A stretch of DNA of 43,789 nucleotides from positions 1 to 43,789 of the IMG/VR virus record IMGVR_UViG_3300028920_000126; one strand, written 5' to 3'. Under the pieces are notes generated by a model. The model searched no databases, was not told the origin of the DNA, and was given only the letters and a program-made list of their open reading frames with translations. A program made the translations under genes and the position numbers. Below are positions 6,183 to 12,330 of this stretch, in pieces. Positions within the stretch are counted from its first letter, which is position 1; each line of letters opens with the position of its first letter. The DNA comes from a virus.

Positions 6183-6863
6183 ATGAAAGAGAAGGACCAG
6201 CGAGCTCCGCGGAAGTGTCGGTACTGCGGCGAGGTGGGTCACTACATCCAGACGTGCCCGAAACGGAAGGCCGACATTGAGGCCGAGCCGCCGCCGATGT
6301 CTCTGGAGCAGCACGGGATGGAGTTCCAGCAGAAGAACCCGCGCAAGCCGAAGCACACCCCCATGGAACTGCAGCGCGAGGTGATGACGCCTGACCTGCC
6401 GAAGCTGTCGAACCGCTACTTCCTCTTCTGCGAGAACCTGCTCAGGGGCATGAAGCAGGGCGAGGCGTACCTGGCGGCGGGGTTTGACTGCAAGGATACC
6501 TCGGCGCCGACCAACGCGTCGAAGGCCTTGAAGCGGGAGGACGTCCGCGTCTACCTTTCGCTGCGCCGGAAGCAGATCATGGAGGAGTGCGAGTGCACCC
6601 TCGAGTGGTGGGTGAAGCGCAACATGGCTATCATCCAGGAGGCCCACGACCTGAAGGAGACCCCGGCCTCGCGGTCGGCGGCCATGGAACGCATCGGTCG
6701 GTACCTCGGCGCCTACCAGAAGGACCGGACCAACGAGGCCGACAAGCGGTCGACGGACGAGCTACTCGCCGACCTGCCGGGGGCCCTGAGGGTTCTGAAT
6801 GGCGGGAGGCTGACCGAGAAGGACCGGGAGCTGATCAGCGACGTGAAGAAGAAGCTGGGATAG
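6183..6863 (+). CDS. terS: Terminase small subunit with N-terminal zinc knuckle
   Basis: 226 residues. Residues about 74-130 match the Terminase_2 type DNA-recognition domain: KLSNRYFLFCENLLRG, GEAYLAAGF and NASKALKREDVRVYLSLRR. Uniquely for this family, as far as I know, residues 12-25 form a retroviral-type CCHC zinc knuckle (C12-x2-C15-x4-H20-x4-C25, followed by P). The protein should recognise the packaging site and load the large subunit onto DNA. It sits more than 11 kb from the large subunit, at the end of the early rightward set. A weak AGAGG site lies about 14 nt upstream of the start. Confidence 0.8.
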   Translation: MKEKDQRAPRKCRYCGEVGHYIQTCPKRKADIEAEPPPMSLEQHGMEFQQKNPRKPKHTPMELQREVMTPDLPKLSNRYFLFCENLLRGMKQGEAYLAAGFDCKDTSAPTNASKALKREDVRVYLSLRRKQIMEECECTLEWWVKRNMAIIQEAHDLKETPASRSAAMERIGRYLGAYQKDRTNEADKRSTDELLADLPGALRVLNGGRLTEKDRELISDVKKKLG

Positions 6864-6871
6864 GCTACAAG

Positions 6872-7450
6872 CTACCCATCGTAGGTGCCGTTCAGGGCTG
6901 CGACCTTCTCGTCCCATTCGATGTGGTCGTAGAACTTCGCCGTGGTGTGGATCGAGCTGTGGCCGAGCACCTCCTGCACCATGTGGAGGTCCCCGGTGGC
7001 CCGTCGCAGGTTGGTCCCCAGGGTGTGCCTGGCTCCGTGGATCGACAGGTGGGGGAGGCCGGAGGCGGCGACCATGCGGTTCCACGCCTTCTGGAGCCCC
7101 TTCCTGGTCATCGGCCCGCGCTGCCCCTCGAAAAGAGCCTCCTCTGGGGCAATGGAGCTCCTCTGCGCCATGTGCTGTAGGACGACCGTGGAGAGGTGGT
7201 TTGACATGGGGAGGATATCCCACGAGGGCTTGCCCCGTTTGGAGCGGTAGACGCGGACTGAGCCCCTGGAGAAGTCGAAATCTCCGAGGCGGAGCCTACC
7301 CAGCTCGTTGACCCGGAGCCCCAGCTCCAGGGCTACCTCGACCAGGAGACAGGCTACGACGTCCGCCTTGCGCCCCTGGGCCGCTCGAGCCCGTGCCGCC
7401 TTCCGGAGCGTGGCTACCTCGTCGGGGTTGTAGTACTGGCTACGCTGCAT
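6872..7450 (-). CDS. int: Compact tyrosine recombinase (integrase)
   Basis: 192 residues, starting at 7450 with GAGG 5 nt upstream. All catalytic positions are visible: R46 in LGLRVNEL, a lysine in the beta-hairpin (K71 or K74, SKRGKP), H138 and R141 in HGARHT, H164 in LGHSS and the nucleophile Y174 in AKFYDH. The usual N-terminal arm-binding and SAM-like core-binding domains are absent or tiny (phage integrases are generally over 300 residues). Such short enzymes can act as integrases, resolvases of genome dimers or inversion enzymes. No attP-like site can be pointed to next to it; only 8 bases separate it from the terminase small subunit. Confidence 0.85.
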   Translation of the reverse strand: MQRSQYYNPDEVATLRKAARARAAQGRKADVVACLLVEVALELGLRVNELGRLRLGDFDFSRGSVRVYRSKRGKPSWDILPMSNHLSTVVLQHMAQRSSIAPEEALFEGQRGPMTRKGLQKAWNRMVAASGLPHLSIHGARHTLGTNLRRATGDLHMVQEVLGHSSIHTTAKFYDHIEWDEKVAALNGTYDG

Positions 7451-7457
7451 GGCTACC

Positions 7458-8147
7458 TCACAGGTTGCAGACCCGGCAGCTGACCTTCCGCTGCCGAGCC
7501 TTGGGGGTGTATCCGGCCTCGAATTTGGCCCGCAGGTCGCGGAGGGCGGCCGGCTGGGTGTCTCGGGACGGGCTACGGAACGTGTGGCCGATCTGCTCCT
7601 CCCAGGCTTCTCCCTGGGCGTAGGCTTCCGGGTGGTGCTTCCAGAGGAGCCACCACTCGTGTAGGGTCTGGAAGAAGCACACGGCGCAGTCAGTGCGGGT
7701 GGGAATGGCTACTCCGGCCTGCTCGCAGCACCGGAGCACCTCGGCCAGACCCCAGCCCCACTCACGCAGGGGGTACTGGATCTCCTTGGCGCCCTCGTAG
7801 GTGCCGCCGACCCGGCCGGGCTCGTCGGCGCGGAGCCCCACACACAGAGTCTCGTCGGGGTGCTGCCGGAGGTACTCGGCGCAGGGCTCGACCTTGATCA
7901 TGCGGGTGCACCACCGCATGCGCCACGAGGGCAGGCACTGCTGCTCGTCGATCAGCTCGGCGAGGGTCGGCGCGGGGACTGCCTCGACCTGGCGACCGAC
8001 GATCTGCTCGACGTGGCGGATGTGGCGCATGAGGTCGGGTAACTCGTTGCCGGTGGGGGTCCAGATCATGCGGAAGTCCTCGCCGAGCTTGGCGAGCTGC
8101 AGCACCATGGCGGTCGAGTCCTTGCCGCCGGAGAAGGCTACGAGCAT
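7458..8147 (-). CDS. PAPS-reductase-like / N-type ATP pyrophosphatase protein
   Basis: 229 residues from the ATG at 8147 (AGAGGTGA upstream). Residues 1-14, MLVAFSGGKDSTAM, carry the SGGKDS loop of adenine-nucleotide alpha hydrolases, as in PAPS reductase, tRNA thiolases and the phosphorothioation protein DndC. Cysteine pairs (TDCAVCFFQ and the final CRVCNL) could hold an Fe-S cluster or zinc. Homologues are common in phages but their substrate is unknown; nucleotide or DNA sulfur chemistry is possible. The start overlaps the end of the cytosine methylase by 10 bases, which suggests a linked function, possibly DNA modification. That link is inference. Confidence 0.8.
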   Translation of the reverse strand: MLVAFSGGKDSTAMVLQLAKLGEDFRMIWTPTGNELPDLMRHIRHVEQIVGRQVEAVPAPTLAELIDEQQCLPSWRMRWCTRMIKVEPCAEYLRQHPDETLCVGLRADEPGRVGGTYEGAKEIQYPLREWGWGLAEVLRCCEQAGVAIPTRTDCAVCFFQTLHEWWLLWKHHPEAYAQGEAWEEQIGHTFRSPSRDTQPAALRDLRAKFEAGYTPKARQRKVSCRVCNL

Positions 8148-9112
8148 GCCATCACCTCTGCGATGAGCCAGCCGACTACTTCCGCTTGCTGCGGACAAAC
8201 CGCGTTCCCGAGCGCCATGAGGACTTGCTTTCGGTCGAGATTGCACTGTCGAACCACGGCAGGGGGAACCCCATCATCCACGTCACGAAGCGTGGGTTGA
8301 GGGACCGTGTCGTCTGCCCAAGCGACCTCGGCAGGGATCGACCACCCTTTGTGCCCTTCCCCGGACTGCCCTTGTAGTCCCTGGTCGACGGCGTCGGCAG
8401 GCGGTCGCCGTGCTTCTCGTTGATCGTCCTGCGGTGCACCACCACGTCGGTCAGGCTCACGCCCGGCTTTGCCTTGGAGCCCTTTTTCTGTCTCGACCCG
8501 CTCGACTTGGCGTCGCCGACCGTCGGCGTCGGCAGGAGCCCCTGCTTCGCCATCGACTCCAGAGACGGGCGCACCGGGCCGACCCGACCCGCGCCGCCGC
8601 CCTGATTGTTTCCGTAGCTGCTCGCCGCGGGCGTGGGCAACAATGAAAATTCGCCGTCGGAGGTGAGGAGCGCCGACATCCGCTGCTGACAGCGGAACCG
8701 GTAGCGTCTCATAGCCGAGCTGTTCCAGTGCGGCCGAGACAGCGTCGACCCACCGGCGGGCTCCGCTGGCGACGTTTTCGACGACGACCCACTCGGGGCG
8801 GAGCGCGGCAACGATCCGTTCAAACTCATACCAAAGCCCCGAGCGACTGCCAGCAAGGCCTGCGCCGCTGCCTGCGCCGGAGATGTCCTGGCAGGGGAAT
8901 CCGCCGCAGATGAGGTCGACGGGGGAGAGGCTACAGGATCGGACGTCTTCATGTTGCACTGCCTCCGGCCAATGCTGCTTCAGCACCGACCTGCAGAATG
9001 GGTTGATTTCGACCTGCCACACTACCTCCGGGTCGTGGCCGGCGTCTCGGAGGGCTGTCTCCAGGCCAAGCTCGATCCCCCCGATGCCACTGAACAGGCT
9101 ACCGATCCGCAT
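8138..9112 (-). CDS. dcm: DNA cytosine-C5 methyltransferase
   Basis: 324 residues from the ATG at 9112. Motif I (FSGIGG, residues 8-13), the catalytic motif IV PCQ (C74), motif VI ENV (112-114), motif VIII-like RRR (152-154) and the ending ALGNAV (about 300-305) are all present in order. The region between about 160 and 275 is rich in Gly, Arg, Asp and Gln and lacks a normal folded target domain; this is where a second reading frame is also open. It methylates cytosine in DNA with S-adenosylmethionine, probably against host restriction. Overlaps both neighbours by 10-14 bases in the leftward operon. Confidence 0.9.
   Translation of the reverse strand: MRIGSLFSGIGGIELGLETALRDAGHDPEVVWQVEINPFCRSVLKQHWPEAVQHEDVRSCSLSPVDLICGGFPCQDISGAGSGAGLAGSRSGLWYEFERIVAALRPEWVVVENVASGARRWVDAVSAALEQLGYETLPVPLSAADVGAPHLRRRIFIVAHARGEQLRKQSGRRRGSGRPGAPVSGVDGEAGAPADADGRRRQVERVETEKGLQGKAGREPDRRGGAPQDDQREARRPPADAVDQGLQGQSGEGHKGWSIPAEVAWADDTVPQPTLRDVDDGVPPAVVRQCNLDRKQVLMALGNAVCPQQAEVVGWLIAEVMACS
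8176..8952 (-). CDS. Overlapping ORF inside the cytosine methylase gene
   Basis: 258 codons on the same strand, shifted +1 relative to the methylase. Its C-terminal 150 residues contain a pattern I recall from many phage and prophage proteins found with cytosine methylases: LLPTPAASSYGNN, LLPTPTVGDAKSSGSRQKKG, RLPTPSTRDYKG and LNPRFVTWMMGFPLPWF. In those proteins the usual ending is LNPxxVEWLMGFPxGW. The presence of this pattern next to an intact methylase frame suggests both frames are real. The N-terminal part (residues 1-90) is low complexity and may not be translated. How it would be started is unclear: ATG at 8952 or a frameshift from the methylase frame. Confidence 0.5.
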   Translation of the reverse strand: MKTSDPVASPPSTSSAADSPARTSPAQAAAQALLAVARGFGMSLNGSLPRSAPSGSSSKTSPAEPAGGSTLSRPHWNSSAMRRYRFRCQQRMSALLTSDGEFSLLPTPAASSYGNNQGGGAGRVGPVRPSLESMAKQGLLPTPTVGDAKSSGSRQKKGSKAKPGVSLTDVVVHRRTINEKHGDRLPTPSTRDYKGSPGKGTKGGRSLPRSLGQTTRSLNPRFVTWMMGFPLPWFDSAISTESKSSWRSGTRFVRSKRK

Positions 9113-9332
9113 TGCACACCTCTCGGAGGGAGCGGACGATGTCGGGCACGTCCTCGTCAGCGCCGACGTTCTCCTCCCAGAGGACCAGCGACTCACGACA
9201 GATGGCGAGCAGGCGGTCACGGTCTGCGGTCACGTTCTCCAGCTCCTGCTGCTGGGCGTCGATGATGCCCGCCTGCTCTCCAAGCTCTCGGTCGAGTTTC
9301 AGGATCGCTTCCTTCATCGCTGCGAATGACAT
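9099..9332 (-). CDS. Small coiled-coil hypothetical protein
   Basis: 77 residues. I chose the ATG at 9332, which follows the upstream stop in the junction TAGCCATG with GGAAGG 10 nt away; a GTG at 9341 is too close to the site. Sequence is helical with heptad-like spacing (AAMKEAILKLDRELGEQAG, then DAQQQELENVTADRDRLLA), probably a coiled coil. It overlaps the methylase start by 14 bases. No family recognised. Confidence 0.7.
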   Translation of the reverse strand: MSFAAMKEAILKLDRELGEQAGIIDAQQQELENVTADRDRLLAICRESLVLWEENVGADEDVPDIVRSLREVCNADR

Positions 9333-9334
9333 GG

Positions 9335-9562
9335 CTACCACGCCTTCCCGGTCACCTGGTGGTGACCACCGGGGTTCAGGTACCCGCGCTGACCGTCGTC
9401 GTCGCGGGACCAGTGAATGAACACCTGCGACCGGTCGCGACCATTGGCTCCACGGCTGGCCAGCTGCGCCTCGACCATGGCCACCGACGCCTCGTCGCCG
9501 GTCCAGATGATGTCCCGACCGCCGTCCCAGTACTCCTCGGTCACGGTGTAGGTCATCGCCAT
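9335..9562 (-). CDS. Small hypothetical protein
   Basis: 75 residues, starting at an ATGA overlap with the upstream gene. The sequence begins MAMTYTVTEEYWDGGRDIIW and is mixed alpha/beta, with an acidic N-terminal half and a 'QVFIHWSRDDDGQRGYLNPGG' turn near the end. No family recognised. Its operon position and tidy junctions support it. Confidence 0.65.
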   Translation of the reverse strand: MAMTYTVTEEYWDGGRDIIWTGDEASVAMVEAQLASRGANGRDRSQVFIHWSRDDDGQRGYLNPGGHHQVTGKAW

Positions 9563-9762
9563 CACCACACCTCCGGCAGTTCGCCGCACTCGACGTACGG
9601 TTTGCGCTTCAGGACGTTGCGACCCGTGAAGGCGTCGCGGAAGAGCTGCCCACAGTCGGGGCATCGGGTGCGCTTGCTTCGCCGGATCCCGCAACGGCAC
9701 CGGACTCGGGGTCCGTGGCGCCACGTCCGCCACGCTCGCTTCAGGCGGTTCCACATGGTCAC
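9562..9762 (-). CDS. Small basic zinc-ribbon protein
   Basis: 66 residues. A GTG start at 9762 is preferred: it overlaps the upstream stop (GTGA) and GAGGAGG lies 4-5 nt upstream; an ATG two codons later is possible. CRCG and CPDCG (residues about 22-38) make a four-cysteine knuckle in an Arg-rich context (KRAWRTWRHGPRVR). Likely nucleic-acid binding; family unknown. Confidence 0.65.
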   Translation of the reverse strand: MTMWNRLKRAWRTWRHGPRVRCRCGIRRSKRTRCPDCGQLFRDAFTGRNVLKRKPYVECGELPEVW

Positions 9763-9950
9763 TCAACCTCCTCAAGTGCCTTCTCCTGCACTCGTTTGTA
9801 CTCGTCGGCGATCCACGGCAGGCAGTACAGATCGTTGCGGTCCACGCCTTTGTCAGCAAACCACTGCTGCACCTTGTCGTTGGCGCGTTTGAGCTGCTCC
9901 TCCGTGTACCCGTCGGTGTTGTCGTCGCTGAATGGTCTCATGAGTGACAT
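9759..9950 (-). CDS. Small hypothetical protein
   Basis: 63 residues with AGGAG upstream in the junction AGGAGTAGCCAATG. Helical, acidic, with 'QQWFADKGVDRNDLYCLPWI' in the middle. No family recognised. It sits in the leftward operon between an HTH protein and a zinc-ribbon protein. Confidence 0.65.
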   Translation of the reverse strand: MSLMRPFSDDNTDGYTEEQLKRANDKVQQWFADKGVDRNDLYCLPWIADEYKRVQEKALEEVE

Positions 9951-9953
9951 TGG

Positions 9954-10226
9954 CTACTCCTGTACGATGATCGGTGGATTGGCCAGCTCTTCGACCCACT
10001 GGCGAACCGGAATGTTGAGCATCTCCTCGACGGCGACCGCCACCTCCAGGGACGGACGGCGCTCACCGCAGAGCACCTTGCGAAAGTTGCCGACATCGAC
10101 GCCGAGGGCACGAGCGACGTCGCTGTGGTACAGGCTGTTGTCGTTGCAGTACTCCAGCACCCGCGCAGCGGCGAGCGTGGTCGGTTGAATTGGGGACGGC
10201 TTGCGTCCGCTTCCTCTGGCTCCCAT
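9954..10226 (-). CDS. HTH protein (XRE-like)
   Basis: 90 residues from the ATG at 10226; AGGAGG lies in the end of the upstream gene. Residues about 20-70 form a helix-turn-helix: ARVLEYCNDNSLYHSDVARALGV is the first part (helices 1-2), then DVGNFRKVLCGERRPSLEVA with the recognition helix. A basic N-terminal tail (GARGSGRKPSP) may contact the DNA groove. It is probably the second regulator of the phage, acting on the early operons; targets are unknown. Confidence 0.75.
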   Translation of the reverse strand: MGARGSGRKPSPIQPTTLAAARVLEYCNDNSLYHSDVARALGVDVGNFRKVLCGERRPSLEVAVAVEEMLNIPVRQWVEELANPPIIVQE

Positions 10227-10228
10227 GG

Positions 10229-11221
10229 CTACTTGTCCTCCTTGTTGATGTCGATCCACTTGCCGACGGTGTGCCAGCAGGCGGAGTCAAATTCGTTGCT
10301 CACGTCGAACGGCAGATCTCCGGACGGCACGTCGAAGTAGCGGTCGCTGATGACGTGCCAGAAAGCCTCCATGGCGGCGTCGACCGCCTCGCGGCGGCGC
10401 AGCGTTTCCGCCTCGTCCTTCGCCATGCTGTAGCACTGCCGACAGTAAGACGCGCCGGCATCCTCGACGTAGCGCAGCCCCTTGAGGTGGCCGCACCCGC
10501 TGCACTCACCGACGTCGGTGGCGCAGCCCCACTCGCAGACGTTGCCGGTGGTGATCTCGCCGTCGCACATGCTGCAGGTGTTGCGGTCGGTGACGGAGAG
10601 GCGGGCGCCGCAGCTACAGTGGAGCGGCTCCTTGCCGGTGACGCAGTTGCAGTCGGCGTCGTGGCCCGGCCACTCCGGGTCGTGGACCTTGTCGACGTGC
10701 ACGGCGTAGCCGAGCATCTCGTCGTAGTCGTCGTAGTCAATGAGGCCGCAGTTGCAGTCGGCGCACGAGTGGCCGGAGCAGTTCTCGTGGTGCAGCGGCA
10801 GCAGCTGGCCTGGGGTGAACTCGTCGGTGCGGGACTGCGTTGCGAAACCGTTGGGCTCCACCACGGTGTCGTCGGGTACGACATGCGTCACGGTCTCGGC
10901 CTCAGGGAACACGAGGTCGCCGTCGTCGTAGTGCGGGTCGACCATGGGGGAGAGGTGGTCCATCACCTTCTCGATGATGTGGTCAGCGTGCTCCTGTGAG
11001 AGGTTACCCTCGTGGCGGGCACAGGCTACATCGACAGCGTGGTCGATGATGTCGGTCAGCTGGTTGGCGGTGCGAGTGCGCAGGTCCTCCCACTTGAGAA
11101 TCTGGCGACAAATCTTCTCGCACATGGCGCGGTCGGAGATCTCGTATTGGTCCTGGAGATCGCTGCGCAGGTTCTTGAGGAGTAGCTCGGCGGAAGTGAT
11201 TGACGCGGAATTGATCGACAT
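10229..11221 (-). CDS. Large Cys-rich metal-binding protein, first gene of the leftward operon
   Basis: 330 residues from the ATG at 11221 with AGGAG 6 nt upstream. Residues 1-90 are helical without metal motifs. Residues about 145-275 hold over 20 Cys/His in clusters: CSGHSCADCNCG, CNCVTG, LHCSCGARLS, TCSMCDG, CEWGCATDVGECSGCG and SYCRQC, consistent with several zinc-ribbon units. I do not recognise the family. As promoter-proximal gene after the repeat-rich hub it is likely to be made first and in quantity, so a regulatory or host-takeover role is plausible but unproven. Confidence 0.7.
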   Translation of the reverse strand: MSINSASITSAELLLKNLRSDLQDQYEISDRAMCEKICRQILKWEDLRTRTANQLTDIIDHAVDVACARHEGNLSQEHADHIIEKVMDHLSPMVDPHYDDGDLVFPEAETVTHVVPDDTVVEPNGFATQSRTDEFTPGQLLPLHHENCSGHSCADCNCGLIDYDDYDEMLGYAVHVDKVHDPEWPGHDADCNCVTGKEPLHCSCGARLSVTDRNTCSMCDGEITTGNVCEWGCATDVGECSGCGHLKGLRYVEDAGASYCRQCYSMAKDEAETLRRREAVDAAMEAFWHVISDRYFDVPSGDLPFDVSNEFDSACWHTVGKWIDINKEDK

Positions 11222-11252
11222 GTTTGCTCCTGTCGAAAGGGTGATTGCTTCG

Positions 11253-11264
11253 TGTACTAGTACA
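11253..11264. promoter_or_regulatory. 12-bp perfect palindrome, candidate operator
   Basis: TGTACTAGTACA, 32 bp upstream of the first gene of the leftward operon. Position suits control of that operon by one of the two HTH proteins. Confidence 0.5.
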
Positions 11265-11284
11265 TACACTACTTGACGTCCGAT

Positions 11285-11402
11285 TGGCTACAAAAAACGA
11301 CCAGTGGCTACCAGCTACTGGCTACCAGCTACTCCACCAGCTACCAGCTACGGGGTACCAGCTACCAGCTACCACCAGCTACTGCCATAGGCTACCAGCT
11401 AC
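11285..11402. repeat. CAGCTAC heptamer (iteron-like) array
   Basis: Eight copies of CAGCTAC start at 11312, 11326, 11338, 11345, 11359, 11366, 11376 and 11396; three spacings are 7 or 14 bases. TGGCTAC variants lie at 11285, 11305, 11319 and near 11389. The strand sense matches the GGCTAC hexamers found throughout the leftward operon, so the two motifs may share a ligand. Confidence 0.85.
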
Positions 11403-11437
11403 TCGAGGCAGTGTAGTGCTCGAGGCCTACATCGCAT

Positions 11438-11478
11438 TGCACTACATGAGCTCGCACTGCACTGCACTGCACTACATG
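11438..11478. repeat. GCACT tandem repeat and TGCACTACATG direct repeat
   Basis: TGCACTACATG occurs at 11438-11448 and 11468-11478 (30 bases apart). Between them GCACT is repeated four times without gaps (11454-11473). An inverted partner TGTAGTGC lies at 11412-11419. Confidence 0.85.
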
Positions 11479-11514
11479 TATGGCAACATATGGCGAGCTC
11501 GCCGCCATACATGT
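11474..11514. repeat. Nested palindromes
   Basis: Eleven-base arms ACATGTATGGC (11474-11484) and GCCATACATGT (11504-11514) form a perfect inverted repeat. The space between includes the 12-bp palindrome GGCGAGCTCGCC (11492-11503), directly touching the right arm. A cruciform or a protein-binding site could form here. Confidence 0.85.
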
Positions 11515-11614
11515 AACCCCTCGAGAAGACTGGCGAAAACCAGGCGCCGGCGGAGCTCGGCGTTATTGTTGGTCTTTTCGGGCACAACGACATCAAAAGC
11601 AGACATCGGCCCTA

Positions 11615-11620
11615 TATAAT
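11615..11620 (+). promoter_or_regulatory. Consensus -10 box for the second rightward operon
   Basis: TATAAT in the context CTATATAATGG, about 100 bases before the first gene. No good -35 box is found 16-18 bases upstream, so the promoter would need an activator or an extended contact. Confidence 0.45.
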
Positions 11621-11716
11621 GGAGGGCTCTTTTTTCTGTCAAACGCGCAACAAAAAGTAACCAGGACCGGTGCTATGTGATAAGGTCAAACAGACATCAA
11701 AACCCTAGGAGCAATC

Positions 11717-11872
11717 ATGACCATCCGTTGCCTTTTCATTGAATCGACTGAGACCGACAAGCTGTATGAGGTGACCCGCCCCGATGGAACCTACATCGGT
11801 GTTTTCACCTCGACCGAAATCCGCGAACGACTCACCTCCCGAGACCCCGACAGTGACCCGGAGTCGTTCTGA
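11717..11872 (+). CDS. Small hypothetical protein
   Basis: 51 residues, with TAGGAG 6 nt before the ATG. Begins MTIRCLFIESTETDKLYEV and continues RPDGTYIGVFTSTEIRERL, a compact beta-alpha pattern; the tail is acidic. Its stop overlaps the next ATG (TGATG). First gene of the second rightward operon. No family recognised. Confidence 0.65.
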   Translation: MTIRCLFIESTETDKLYEVTRPDGTYIGVFTSTEIRERLTSRDPDSDPESF

Positions 11873-12330
11873 TGCGGCGCCCTGACTGCAGCACCAAAGC
11901 ACGACCCTTGGTGTGGATTTACGCACCTAGGTGTCGCGGTATTTTTGACGGCGACAACCGAGCGGAGGGGTTTGAGGAGTATGCGCTAATCAATTGCCCC
12001 GATGGTAGTTCCGAGACCGGATCTACTCGCGTTGGTGTCATTGATTGGCTGTGCTCTCGTTTCGAGAAATGCGTCTCGGGCCATTGGATGCAGTGCTACG
12101 CCGAGCAAGGCAAGGCAGACGCAATGCAGCGTTGGCCAGGCAATTGGAGCGCGTGGGGTGAGGTGAGACCGCGACGCGGCACCACCTATGACGCATGGAA
12201 TCGCCCCGCCGATGGTCGGTTCTCGCTCTCCCTGTGGTCGTCTCACCTCTACTGCGGTGACGTCGACTCTTTTCAAACCAACAAACGACGCAAGGGGCAT
12301 AGCCCCTTGGAGGTGAGTTACAATGGGTAG
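11872..12330 (+). CDS. Hypothetical protein
   Basis: 152 residues, coupled to both neighbours (TGATG before, 8-base overlap after). Rich in Trp, Cys and Arg (VGVIDWLCSRFEKCVSGHWM, WPGNWSAWGEV). No family recognised. Codon choices look somewhat different from the late operon (more CGT and ACC/ATT mixtures), but I could not measure this. Confidence 0.65.
   Translation: MRRPDCSTKARPLVWIYAPRCRGIFDGDNRAEGFEEYALINCPDGSSETGSTRVGVIDWLCSRFEKCVSGHWMQCYAEQGKADAMQRWPGNWSAWGEVRPRRGTTYDAWNRPADGRFSLSLWSSHLYCGDVDSFQTNKRRKGHSPLEVSYNG

Larger units (their letters stand above)
6863..11395 (-). repeat. Strand-specific GTAGCC hexamer array across the leftward operon
   Basis: The hexamer GGCTAC (GTAGCC on the transcribed-sense minus strand) occurs at 6863, 7331, 7352, 7412, 7438, 7451, 7571, 7707, 8136, 8929, 9097, 9333, 9952, 10227, 11024, 11286, 11306, 11320 and 11390. 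That is 19 copies in 4.5 kb, where about one is expected by chance; I found only one on the opposite strand in this block and about four in the rest of the window. Copies fall in different codon frames and at gene junctions (stop TAG followed by CC), so codon usage does not explain them. Confidence 0.75.
11222..11716. other. Repeat-rich non-coding hub, candidate origin / control region
   Basis: A 495-base region between divergent operons without a plausible gene. From left to right it holds a 12-bp palindrome, an array of CAGCTAC heptamers, GCACT tandem repeats with an 11-bp direct repeat, a nested pair of palindromes, a good -10 box and a 10-bp direct repeat GACATCAAAA (11589 and 11693). Iteron-like arrays plus palindromes near an AT-richer stretch are typical of replication origins; a regulatory hub is the alternative. 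Confidence 0.6.

Noticed and set aside
6864-6871. attP site beside the integrase
   Set aside because: Only 8 bases lie between the integrase and terminase small-subunit stops, and no core-plus-arm pattern could be supported.
11253-11514. CRISPR array
   Set aside because: Repeats are 5-13 bases and without uniform spacers; they are iteron-like, not CRISPR-like.
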